From JANMEB01 sp041745295 (lineage in GTDB: Bacteria; Planctomycetota; Planctomycetia; Pirellulales; Pirellulaceae), in the NCBI GenBank assembly GCA_041745295.1, contig JBGTJE010000053.1, positions 1 through 64,000 of the forward strand: 64,000 nucleotides of DNA, in the 5' to 3' direction. Shown here in pieces: positions 44,612 to 52,791 of the stretch (position 1 is its first letter; every line of letters starts with the position of its first letter). The notes under the pieces were generated by a model that saw only the letters and a program-made list of their open reading frames with translations, was not told the DNA's origin and ran no database searches. Both the position numbers and the translations under genes were made by a program.

Positions 44612-45958
44612 ATGACCCTGCGAACCTCGAACAACTCAACCCGCCTGAGCCGACACGTAGGCATCGCGGCTGCGTTCGTCCTTGCCCTCGGCCAAGCCGG
44701 ATGCACTGCGCTGTTGTCGCCCATCGATTCGGTTCCCGCGGATCGCGTACCGCGGCAGCTCTTGGCCGAACCGCAAGCCAACAAGAAGCAGATCGACTTG
44801 GCGCGTTTGCGCCAGGCAAAACCGGCCAACTACATTCTTGACGCCGACGATATTCTGGGCGTCTACATCGAACGTATTTTGGGAAATCCAGAGGAGGCTC
44901 CGCCGGTCCGATTTCCTGAAGTCGGCAGCGATTTGTCTCCCTCGATTGGTTTCCCCATACCAATTCGCGAAGACGGCACGATTTCCTTGCCGCTCATCGA
45001 TCCCATCCCGCTCCGCGGCTTGACATTGCAACAAGCCGAAGAACTGATCAAACGTACCTACGTCGAATCTGAATTGCTGCAACCCCGCGCCCGAGTCATT
45101 ATCACGCTGATGAAAGAACGCACGTATCGCGTTTTTGTCGTGCGGCAAGACAATAGCAATTTCAACACAGCACAATATGCCGCAACTCGCGGGTCCAATC
45201 CCGTGAGCGAACGCAGCGACTTGAGCAGCCGCGGATTCGTGCTTCAGTTGCCCGCCTACAAAAACGACGTCTTGAACGCGCTTTCGCTCACCGGCGGCAT
45301 GCCGGGCATTAACGCGAAGGCCGAAATACGCCTTTTGCGCGGCGACCGCATGCAATTTGCCGAACAAGACGCGAAATTAAAGGAGTTTTATCGGGATCAT
45401 GATCCCAGTCAATTTCCGTTTGGGGTTATTCCCGATCGCCCGGACGATGCCAACTCGATTCGAATTCCGTTGCGGTTGCGCCCGGGAGAAGTCCCGCAGT
45501 TTCGTCCAGAAGACATTATTCTGCGCGACGGCGATATTGTGTTCGTCGACACCCGCGAAACCGAGGTTTATTACACTGGCGGGTTATTAGGCGGCGGCGA
45601 ATTTCCGTTGCCTCGCGACTATGACCTCGATGTGTTGACCGCGGTGGCACGCTCTGGGCAATCGCTCGGCGTCGGGTCGGCCCAGCAACGCGGAGGGGGG
45701 GCCGGAGGATTGATCGGTGCGGCCGGTTCAATTCCGCCTTCCGAGTTGATCGTGCTGCGCCCGTTGCCTGGTCAACGGCAAATTGCAATTTCAGTCGACA
45801 TGAATCGCGCCATCAACGACCCGCGAACGCGCTTATTGGTCCGACCCGGCGATACGCTGATCCTGCGCTACAAGCCGAAGGAAGAGCTGATTAATTTCGG
45901 TATTGCAACGTTCTTTACCTACGGCATCACGGAGCTTTTCCGAGGTGGCCGTCGGTAG
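44612..45958 (+). CDS. Polysaccharide biosynthesis/export (Wza/BexD-type) lipoprotein
   Basis: 448 residues from ATG 44612 with GGAG at 44599-44602; GTG 44597 is an alternative. A lipoprotein signal (GIAAAFVLALGQAGC) precedes the polysaccharide-export domain: NYILDADDILGVYIERILGN, PIREDGTISLPLIDPIPLRG and LTLQQAEELIKRTYVESEL. A later SLBB-like segment reads VFVDTREVYYTGG-like (FVDTRETEVYYTGGLLGGGE) and DLDVLTAVARSGQSLG. The C-terminal 25 residues include TFFTYGITELF. Wza-type proteins form the outer-membrane exit ring for capsular or exopolysaccharide. No glycosyltransferase or Wzc is next to it, so it is an isolated exporter. Confidence 0.87.
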   Translation: MTLRTSNNSTRLSRHVGIAAAFVLALGQAGCTALLSPIDSVPADRVPRQLLAEPQANKKQIDLARLRQAKPANYILDADDILGVYIERILGNPEEAPPVRFPEVGSDLSPSIGFPIPIREDGTISLPLIDPIPLRGLTLQQAEELIKRTYVESELLQPRARVIITLMKERTYRVFVVRQDNSNFNTAQYAATRGSNPVSERSDLSSRGFVLQLPAYKNDVLNALSLTGGMPGINAKAEIRLLRGDRMQFAEQDAKLKEFYRDHDPSQFPFGVIPDRPDDANSIRIPLRLRPGEVPQFRPEDIILRDGDIVFVDTRETEVYYTGGLLGGGEFPLPRDYDLDVLTAVARSGQSLGVGSAQQRGGGAGGLIGAAGSIPPSELIVLRPLPGQRQIAISVDMNRAINDPRTRLLVRPGDTLILRYKPKEELINFGIATFFTYGITELFRGGRR

Positions 45959-46035
45959 GTTGCGACGCTTGAGGTTGTCGTGCTCAAACGGGCTGTGCGA
46001 TGCCCCCAACACCGACTCACTGATTCTGCGAGACC

Positions 46036-46620
46036 TTGATCGTGAATCAATCCAAGATCCTCGCTTTTGCGGGCAGCACGCGCCAAGGCTCCTGGAACAA
46101 GAAGTTGGTTCAGGTTGCGGCGCGGGCCGCGGAACGCGCGGGAGCCGAAGTGACGCTCGTCGATCTGCGTGACTTTCCGCTGCCACTTTTTGACCAGGAT
46201 CTTGAGACCGAACACGGTCCGCCAGCCGCCGCAACTCAATTGAAACAGTTGTTTGTGAACCACGGCGGGCTGTTGCTTTCGTCACCGGAATACAATAGTT
46301 CGATTACCGCGGTGTTGAAGAACGCAATCGATTGGGTCTCAAGGCCCGCCGCCGGCGAGCCGTCGCTCGTAGCATTTCGTGGCAAAGTTGCCGCGCTTTT
46401 GAGCGCCTCACCCGGTGCCTTGGGGGGCTTGCGCGGACTTGTCCACCTGCGATCGATACTCGGAAACATCGGCGCGCTGGTGCTCCCTGATCAAGTCGCC
46501 ATCTCGCGCGCGAACGAAGCATTTGTTGACGACGGAAGCTTGAAAGACCCCAAGTTTCAGTCCCTCGTCGAGTCACTGTCGCAAACGCTTACGGAAACGA
46601 TCGCCAAACTGAACGCGTAA
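46036..46620 (+). CDS. NADPH-dependent FMN reductase
   Basis: 194 residues, flavodoxin-like. FMN-phosphate loop FAGSTRQGSWNKKL, then DLRDFPLPLFDQD and SPEYNSSITAVLKNAIDWVS, the family's second flavin-binding motif. A later GALGGLRGLVHLRSILGNIG segment is also typical of this family. It reduces FMN or quinones with NAD(P)H in the cytoplasm; in some species it protects from oxidative stress. The start is TTG 46036 or GTG 46042, no ATG in reach. Follows the exporter by 77 bp but in a separate functional group. Confidence 0.88.
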   Translation: MIVNQSKILAFAGSTRQGSWNKKLVQVAARAAERAGAEVTLVDLRDFPLPLFDQDLETEHGPPAAATQLKQLFVNHGGLLLSSPEYNSSITAVLKNAIDWVSRPAAGEPSLVAFRGKVAALLSASPGALGGLRGLVHLRSILGNIGALVLPDQVAISRANEAFVDDGSLKDPKFQSLVESLSQTLTETIAKLNA

Positions 46621-46661
46621 CAACTTGCAGAAATTCTAGGCTGAGTCTCACTTTTGCAGAG

Positions 46662-47753
46662 TCATTTGGTCGGAGCAACGCTGGACCCGGTCGATTGCGG
46701 GTCCTCTCCAATCGGCTGCCGGCTTTCGGCGGAGAGGAAGTAGCCGTTGTCCAAGAAACTTCCGACGGCGCGATGGACATTCGCGTCGCTCAGCATGAAT
46801 CCGTGAGCGACGGGCAGAACGATAAAATCGGAAGCGCCCGCCAGTCGCGTCTCCTCAACGCCGACAAAAAAGTCGTTGTCACCAGCGAGTAGGGGATTTG
46901 TCAACGGCCCAATGCTCCCGTTTCCCGCAATGATTCCGAACTCGACGCGTGGCACCCCCAATTCCAAAGCAGTCTCCGTTGACTTCAAGTCCGCGATTTG
47001 GGTCGCGCTCTTACCCATTACCACGGCGAAAATCCCAGTGCGCCGCATTTTTTTGGCCAATTCGGCCCCGTTGTTGGGCGGACCCAGCATCACAATGCGA
47101 TGTATCGGGGGATCGGAACTGCGATCAGGAAAAGCACCGGTCAGGTTGAAAAGGTAGCGGCGGAGGACCAGAGCGCCGAGGCTATGCGCGACGATGTCGA
47201 TCGAACAATCTTTGGGTAGTTGCTCGATCACCGACTGCAACGCCAATGCGTGATCGTTCATTGACGCGCGCGTGCTCGCGTAACTGAAATTGATGACTTC
47301 AACCTCGCGGTCGGTGCACAATTTTTCAGCGAGCGAGTTCATCGAGCTTCGCGATCGGCCCAAACCATGTACCAAAAGCAATATTCCGCCACTCAGGGGT
47401 GGCAAGTTCTGTTCGGCCTTGATCGTTTCAAGCCGATTCGCGCATTGAGCCAAGCTGCCCCACGCTTGCCGAATGTTGCGCGGATCGATCAAGCGAAAGT
47501 GTTTGGTGTAGGCGTTTTGTTGAATCCGCCAGCCACGAAAATGAACGTAGTCCGTCCACAGTTGCTTGCCACCAAACGTGTACGTCGGAACATTGAAGAT
47601 GCCGTTCGTTGGTTGTTCGCTCAATTCACTTTGCCCTAAAACATTGGTGTTAAAAAACGGGATCGACCCAAGTATGCAAAAGAACGCCAATACTCCAAGC
47701 CCGACTGCACAAGCCCATGGCCTGGATTTTTGGCTCGTTTTTCGCATCGCCAT
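46662..47753 (-). CDS. Membrane-anchored or secreted alpha/beta hydrolase (lipase-like)
   Basis: 363 residues from ATG 47753; an in-frame extension upstream would run into leuA and is not protein-like. A hydrophobic segment at residues ~12-32 (ACAVGLGVLAFFCILGSIPF) is a signal anchor. Then LLLVHGLGRSRSSMNSLAEK, the nucleophile motif IVAHSLGALVLRRYL and PVAHGFMLSD with a C-terminal histidine, plus DNDFFVGVEETRL supplying an acid. The layout matches triacylglycerol lipase/DUF676-type esterases (PGAP1-like). Substrate unknown. It follows leuA by 23 bp on the same strand, but the functions are unrelated. Confidence 0.82.
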   Translation of the reverse strand: MAMRKTSQKSRPWACAVGLGVLAFFCILGSIPFFNTNVLGQSELSEQPTNGIFNVPTYTFGGKQLWTDYVHFRGWRIQQNAYTKHFRLIDPRNIRQAWGSLAQCANRLETIKAEQNLPPLSGGILLLVHGLGRSRSSMNSLAEKLCTDREVEVINFSYASTRASMNDHALALQSVIEQLPKDCSIDIVAHSLGALVLRRYLFNLTGAFPDRSSDPPIHRIVMLGPPNNGAELAKKMRRTGIFAVVMGKSATQIADLKSTETALELGVPRVEFGIIAGNGSIGPLTNPLLAGDNDFFVGVEETRLAGASDFIVLPVAHGFMLSDANVHRAVGSFLDNGYFLSAESRQPIGEDPQSTGSSVAPTK

Positions 47754-47776
47754 GACGAGTCTCGCGCGTCTGCGAG

Positions 47777-49330
47777 TTAAGATTTGTGATTTGCGTGCGC
47801 GATCAACGAGCGGCGGGCGAGTTCGATTCGATTGGCACAGTTCAAAACCGCGAGCAGGGCTGCATGCAATACATCGCGCGATTCGCCGCGCCCGCCAACG
47901 ATTTGGCCCTCTTGTTCCGCCTCCACATGCACTTCCACACGAGCATCCTGTCCGATGCCGAGGTTGCGGGCTCGAAACTCGCGGCATGTCATGCTCAACC
48001 CCGCAATTTCGTTAATCGCGGTGATCGCCGCATCGACCGGACCCACGGCCTGCTTGACTTCCTGCTCGGCAACGGCCGCACCCCGCTGGAGCTTAAGGTG
48101 TAGATCGACAGCGCGATCGAGATTGCTTCGGACGTCGAAGTCGAGCAGGGTCCACTGATTTTCAGAGATGGCGCCGATTTCATGTTCGATCAGAGCCGCG
48201 ATATCTCCGTCGTAAATTTCCTTCTTTTCGTCCGCCAGTTTCTTGAATTTTTCGAAAATGGGCTTGAGCTGTTCAGGGCTGATCGCAAATCCCATTTGCT
48301 TGGCCCGGTCGGCGAGCGCCGCTCGACCGCTGTGTTTGCCCAGCACCAAATCGGTCTTATTCAACCCGACGTCCTCGGGCCGCATGATCTCGTACGTCGT
48401 CCGTTCCTTGAGCATGCCATCTTGGTGAATGCCGGCTTCATGCGCGAACGCGTTGCGACCGACGATCGCTTTATTGCGTTGCACGACCATGCCCGTGACG
48501 CCGCACAACAAGCGGCTGGTAGGAACGAGTTTTTCCGTGCGAATTCGCGTCTGGCATTGGTAATAGTCGTTTCTCGTGCGCATCGCCATGACGACCTCCT
48601 CGAGCGAGCAGTTCCCCGCCCGCTCTCCGATGCCGTTGATTGTGCACTCGATCTGGCCGGCCCCATTTTCCACGGCCGCCAGCGAATTTGCGACGGCCAA
48701 CCCCAAATCGTCGTGGCAGTGAATGCTGATCACGGCCCGGTCGATATTGGGCACGCGATTGCGCAGGCTGCTGATGACTTTCCCCATTTGAGCAGGGACT
48801 GCATAACCGACGGTGTCGGGAATGTTGACCGTCGTCGCGCCCGCGTCGATCACTGCCTCGATCACGCGACAAAGAAAATCAATTTCGGTACGAGCGGCAT
48901 CTTCCGGAGAAAATTCGACGTTGTCACAATGGCCGACTGCGCGGCGCACGCCTTGGACGGCGGTGCGAACAATTTCATCGGGTGTCATCTTGAGTTTAAA
49001 TTCGCGATGGATCGCGCTGGTCGCGAGGAACACATGAATCCGCGGAGTCTCGGCGGGGCGCAACGCTTCCCAAGCCCGGTCGATATCGGCGTCGTTGCAC
49101 CTTGCGAGTCCACAAATCGTGGCCCCACGAAATTGTGTGGCGACTTCACGAACCGATTCAAAATCTCCCGGCGATGCGATCGGAAACCCGGCCTCAATAA
49201 TGTCGACGCCCAATTCGATCAAGGCTTCCGCAATCCGCAACTTGTCGTTCAGGTTCATGCTCGCGCCGGGAGACTGCTCTCCGTCGCGCAGCGTCGTATC
49301 AAAGATCCGTATCGTCCGATTCGGGGTCAT
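47777..49330 (-). CDS. leuA: 2-isopropylmalate synthase
   Basis: 517 residues, usual for LeuA type 1. First committed step of leucine synthesis: acetyl-CoA plus 2-oxoisovalerate. The start is ATG 49330, in MTPNRTIRIFDTTLRDGEQS; the frame extends 11 codons upstream. Catalytic motifs are DTTLRDGEQSPGASM, ISIHCHDDLGLAVANS (metal-binding HxH) and the NGIGERAGNCSLEEVVMA loop; ECHEAGIHQ-like FAHEAGIHQDGM follows. The C-terminal 140 residues form the LeuA regulatory domain for leucine feedback. Neighbours are the lipase downstream and a divergent histidine kinase gene. Confidence 0.96.
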   Translation of the reverse strand: MTPNRTIRIFDTTLRDGEQSPGASMNLNDKLRIAEALIELGVDIIEAGFPIASPGDFESVREVATQFRGATICGLARCNDADIDRAWEALRPAETPRIHVFLATSAIHREFKLKMTPDEIVRTAVQGVRRAVGHCDNVEFSPEDAARTEIDFLCRVIEAVIDAGATTVNIPDTVGYAVPAQMGKVISSLRNRVPNIDRAVISIHCHDDLGLAVANSLAAVENGAGQIECTINGIGERAGNCSLEEVVMAMRTRNDYYQCQTRIRTEKLVPTSRLLCGVTGMVVQRNKAIVGRNAFAHEAGIHQDGMLKERTTYEIMRPEDVGLNKTDLVLGKHSGRAALADRAKQMGFAISPEQLKPIFEKFKKLADEKKEIYDGDIAALIEHEIGAISENQWTLLDFDVRSNLDRAVDLHLKLQRGAAVAEQEVKQAVGPVDAAITAINEIAGLSMTCREFRARNLGIGQDARVEVHVEAEQEGQIVGGRGESRDVLHAALLAVLNCANRIELARRSLIAHANHKS

Positions 49331-49517
49331 CCGGTGCTTCCCAAGAGAAAATGGCGACGACACTTGCGTGTCTCATGGATTTTACGAACGAAATTCAATT
49401 TCCGTCAAGCGAAATCGGCCATGCTTGGTCCGGGCAACAACGCCCAACTGCTTTCAAACGGCGCTAAATCGGACCATATTAAAGTCTTTCCGAAGTTCGC
49501 TGAATCTCGAAGTCACA

Positions 49518-50858
49518 ATGGTCCTACCCACGAATCGCGCCCGACTCAACGCCGATTGGCTGCTCAAATTGCGGTGGGTGGCGGTGGTGGGTCAATTGTT
49601 AACGGTCACCATCGTCTATTTGGTATTGCAAATTCCGCTGTTTGTCGAGCCGTTACTGGTGAATATCGCCGCCACGGCGATTTCGAATTTGTTGCTTCAA
49701 AAATGGATCGTGGCCCATGACGCATTATCGACGACGCTCGAGGGGAGTCGCCGGTTTGACATGTGCATGGGATTAGTCAGCACCATGGATCTATTGTCGC
49801 TGACCGCGTTGCTTTATGCGACCGGAGGTGCGGCGAATCCATTTTTTCTTTTTTACTTTGTGAATCTGGCGTTGTCGGCGATTTTGTTGCCGCGGAATTG
49901 GGTTTGGGGACTCAATTTGCTGGCGATCCTATCGTTTGGATTCTTGTTATACGACCATTATCCCGTGGAAATACTCACCGAAGGTTCCCATTTCGATTCG
50001 GTCCGCTGGTCCGGCATTTGGACGCTGCGGCAAATCGCAATGATCGTTGCGTTTGCCGCCTGCTCATCGGTCATCGTCTATTTCTTGACACGCCTGACGT
50101 TTTCGCTTCGGCAACACGAAATGGACTTGCGCGAAGCCCAGCGACTGAAAGCTGCGAGTGAAAAATTGGAGGCACTAGGCACGCTGGCCGCCGGTGCTGC
50201 GCACGAACTTGCGACTCCGCTTTCGACAATTGCCGTCGTCGCGCGCGAGGTCGAAATGGCTATTGAGTCCCACAGTTGCGGCAATTTTGACGGCGAGACC
50301 GTCGACGATATTCGCTTAATTCGTTGCGAGCTTGACCGATGCCGCAAAATCTTGGACCGAATGTCGGCCGACGCGGGTCAAACCATCGCAGAGGCCATTC
50401 AGCACGTCTCGTGGAACCGGTTAAAGACCGAGACCCTGGCAGGTTTGCCCGATTCCGAGCGGGTCGATTGGCGGGCGAATGGCCTCGCAGAAACGGACAT
50501 GGTTCCCATTCCGTTGATGGGCTTGAGCCAAGCCTTGCGCGGCTTGATCCAAAATGGATTCGATGCGTCCGAACCACAGCAGCGCGTCTTGGTCGACGTG
50601 GAATTGTCAGCACCCGAAAGCTGTACGATCACCATTTGCGATCAGGGCCAAGGCATGTCGCGCGAGACGGCAAGCCGTGCCGGGCAGCCTTTTTTTACGA
50701 CGAAGCCGCCGGGCAAAGGCATGGGGTTGGGCGTGTTTTTGGCGGACAGTGTAGTTCGGCGTCTCGGCGGTCAAATGGAATTTCAGTCGCTCGCGGGGTC
50801 CGGTACGAAGGTTCGAATTCGCTTGCCGATAGTGGGTCAGTTTGACAAGCGACTGTAG
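49518..50858 (+). CDS. RegB/PrrB-like sensor histidine kinase
   Basis: 446 residues from ATG 49518; the longer open frame upstream runs antisense to leuA. Six membrane helices lie in residues ~20-200. The quinone-site motif GGxxNPF of RegB is present as GGAANPF (103-109), and the H-box ALGTLAAGAAHELATPLSTI carries phospho-acceptor His229, again RegB-like. ATPase boxes: NGFDAS (N), DQGQGM (G1), FFTTKPPGKGMGLGVFL (F/G2). RegB kinases respond to redox state through ubiquinone and control energy metabolism. No RegA-type regulator adjoins it. The last nine codons and stop are inside MITE copy C, so the C-terminus is altered. Confidence 0.9.
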   Translation: MVLPTNRARLNADWLLKLRWVAVVGQLLTVTIVYLVLQIPLFVEPLLVNIAATAISNLLLQKWIVAHDALSTTLEGSRRFDMCMGLVSTMDLLSLTALLYATGGAANPFFLFYFVNLALSAILLPRNWVWGLNLLAILSFGFLLYDHYPVEILTEGSHFDSVRWSGIWTLRQIAMIVAFAACSSVIVYFLTRLTFSLRQHEMDLREAQRLKAASEKLEALGTLAAGAAHELATPLSTIAVVAREVEMAIESHSCGNFDGETVDDIRLIRCELDRCRKILDRMSADAGQTIAEAIQHVSWNRLKTETLAGLPDSERVDWRANGLAETDMVPIPLMGLSQALRGLIQNGFDASEPQQRVLVDVELSAPESCTITICDQGQGMSRETASRAGQPFFTTKPPGKGMGLGVFLADSVVRRLGGQMEFQSLAGSGTKVRIRLPIVGQFDKRL

Positions 50859-50966
50859 CCCTCACGCTCCGCGAGAGGAAAGCGATTTCAGATTACGCTC
50901 GAAATCGCCCGGCGGGGCTGCTTTCATCACGCGGAGCGTGATGGCTACAAGAAAACTGACCCACTA
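50830..50966 (-). mobile_element. 137-bp miniature inverted-repeat element, copy C
   Basis: Perfect 14-bp ends TAGTGGGTCAGTTT (50830-50843) and AAACTGACCCACTA (50953-50966). The interior is the reverse complement of copies A and B (for example GATTTCAGATTACGCTCGAA), so orientation is opposite. The left 29 bp lie inside the kinase reading frame and supply IVGQFDKRL and the stop codon. The intact ends suggest it is the youngest copy. Confidence 0.85.
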
Positions 50967-51042
50967 CCTGCTGCTTGGATGTCAACGCGTCGCTGGTTTG
51001 ATACCATAGAATTGTAGGCAATAGCAGTTGAAAGCGAGCGAC

Positions 51043-51549
51043 ATGGCCCAAGACGTTGCAACATTGTTTGACGAACCACAATCATCGTATCGACTCGCGG
51101 CGCCCCGATTAAGTCCGCGGATGTTGACCGGATTGCTGGTGACGATGACCTTGATCCCCCCTTTGATGATCGTGTTGTTGTGGTCCGTCTTGCCGCCGGT
51201 TCGGGCTAATCAATTAAAAGCCGAGGTTAGCATCGAGAACGATCCGCCGGCGAGCTTTTACAAGACTGATTTTGCCGATCGTGTATTCGATCCGAACGTC
51301 AACGTGGTGGTAAGGAATTTGGGCGATCAGCCTTGGACGAACGTCAACGTTCGCGTGAATCGATATTACAACGTTTATGACCACGAGTATCCTGTCCTCG
51401 CCGGGGACCAGCGCTCGTATTTGCTCAGTCGATTTTTGTTGCGCGGCGTTTTTTTTGACATGCGGTACAACCCCATACGCGAAGTTTTGATCTATGCCCG
51501 CTTGCCGGACGGTTCGCGCGCAACCTATTGGAAAAAATTTGCTGACTAA
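51043..51549 (+). CDS. Single-pass membrane protein, FixG-like outer domain possible
   Basis: 168 residues from ATG 51043 (TTG 51028 is also possible). One membrane helix at about 30-48 (TGLLVTMTLIPPLMIVLL). The outer part, ENDPPASFYKTDFADRVFDP and VNVVVRNLGDQPWTNVNVRV, has the alternating strands of an immunoglobulin-like fold, similar in feel to periplasmic domains of accessory proteins, but I cannot assign a family. It lies after the RegB-like kinase and before the receiver-ATPase gene, all on the same strand, but MITE copy C separates it from the kinase. Confidence 0.65.
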   Translation: MAQDVATLFDEPQSSYRLAAPRLSPRMLTGLLVTMTLIPPLMIVLLWSVLPPVRANQLKAEVSIENDPPASFYKTDFADRVFDPNVNVVVRNLGDQPWTNVNVRVNRYYNVYDHEYPVLAGDQRSYLLSRFLLRGVFFDMRYNPIREVLIYARLPDGSRATYWKKFAD

Positions 51550-51671
51550 ATCGCGTCGATCGAATCCTGGGGGCAATTGCCTCAGGCCGGTGGTCCCGCA
51601 ATAATTCCTTTACGCACGCGCATCATAACGCTCGGCACCATCGAATCATTTGACCTGCGCGACTCCTAGCT

Positions 51672-52565
51672 ATGCATTCCATCCTTGTCGTTGACGATTG
51701 TTCTGTAGATCGCCGTCTCGTTCGAGGGTTGCTTTGCTGCGGGGGCGACTGGGACATCCGGTTTGCCGAGGACGGCGTCGAAGCGCTCGAAGCGGTCGCG
51801 AATGATCCGCCGGACCTGATCATCACCGATCTGCAAATGCCGCACGTCGATGGTCTGCAACTAGTGCGGATTCTGAAGAAGCAGCATCCGGATATTCCAG
51901 TGGTGTTGATTGCATCCCAAGGAAGCCACGACCTTGCGCTGAGTGCCTTGCACGAAGGGGCAGTTTATTATTCGCCCAAGTCCGCCTTGGGGAGAGATTT
52001 GGTCCCGGCGGTTCGGCAAGTCCTCGGAATCTCGGATCACCTGCAAGCCGCCGACGAACACGAATCGACGCCCACCGAATGCGCCGTCTCATTCGAATTG
52101 GAGAACGACGACTGCTTGATCTATGGACTCATCGAACACCTCCAAGTCAACTTACCCGAATGGGCTGACGCGGATCGCATCCAAATTGCGATGGCTTTGC
52201 ACGAAGCCGTCACCAATGCGATGCACCACGGCAATCTCGAAGTTAGTTCGGAACTGCGCAACGAATGCGAAAGCAAGTATTATGAGACGATTCAGACCCG
52301 CCGCGTCGCCGTCCCCTATTGTGATCGCCGCGTACGGATCGACGCCGAATACCAGCCTCAAGAAGTGACGTTTCGCGTCGTCGATCAAGGTCCTGGATTT
52401 GATCCGATGTCGATCTGCGACCCCCGAACGTCAGACAACTTAGAACGATTGAGCGGGCGTGGATTGCTTTTAATTCGAGCGTTCATGGACGATGTTTGCC
52501 ACAACGCTTCCGGCAACCAGATCACGATGATCAAGCGAAATCGGCCGGGAGTTGAAGCCGTATAA
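51672..52565 (+). CDS. Hybrid response regulator with HATPase effector domain
   Basis: 297 residues. Receiver domain at 1-120: acidic pair VVDDCS, phospho-acceptor Asp53 in ITDLQMPHVDG, switch region VVLIAS and Lys103 in YYSPKSAL. A linker leads to a GHKL/RsbW-like ATPase at ~145-290: N-box MALHEAVTNAMHHGNLEV, G1 VDQGPGFDP, G2 SGRGLLLIRAFMD. There is no H-box, so it is not a kinase of the usual form; it resembles RsbW-type anti-sigma factors placed under a receiver. Output is probably control of a sigma or anti-sigma partner by phosphorylation, which is inference. Cytoplasmic. It could be the partner of the RegB-like kinase 0.8 kb upstream. Confidence 0.87.
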   Translation: MHSILVVDDCSVDRRLVRGLLCCGGDWDIRFAEDGVEALEAVANDPPDLIITDLQMPHVDGLQLVRILKKQHPDIPVVLIASQGSHDLALSALHEGAVYYSPKSALGRDLVPAVRQVLGISDHLQAADEHESTPTECAVSFELENDDCLIYGLIEHLQVNLPEWADADRIQIAMALHEAVTNAMHHGNLEVSSELRNECESKYYETIQTRRVAVPYCDRRVRIDAEYQPQEVTFRVVDQGPGFDPMSICDPRTSDNLERLSGRGLLLIRAFMDDVCHNASGNQITMIKRNRPGVEAV

Positions 52566-52791
52566 AGGATCGAGCTCCGACAACTTGGCCTGAGCGATCT
52601 GGTGTTGCCTTGCTGATCATCGTGATTGACGGCTGAAGAGGCCTCGACAGCCCGGACTCCCTGAATTGTGAATCGGCGGCGATTGTGTTCAAATCACTTG
52701 ACGCAGCAACGCCGCGGGATGATTCCCGCAGAATTACGGCGTCGCATGGAAGCCACGAACGGTCCCTGGGCAACGAGATCCACCGATCTGC

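Noticed and set aside
49095..49517. N-terminal extension of the RegB-like kinase frame
   Set aside because: It is antisense to leuA and not hydrophobic or domain-like; the kinase starts naturally at 49518.
48182..49720. A 512-codon open frame on the plus strand across leuA
   Set aside because: It lies exactly antisense to leuA, whose catalytic motifs are clear; its protein has shadow composition and no domains.
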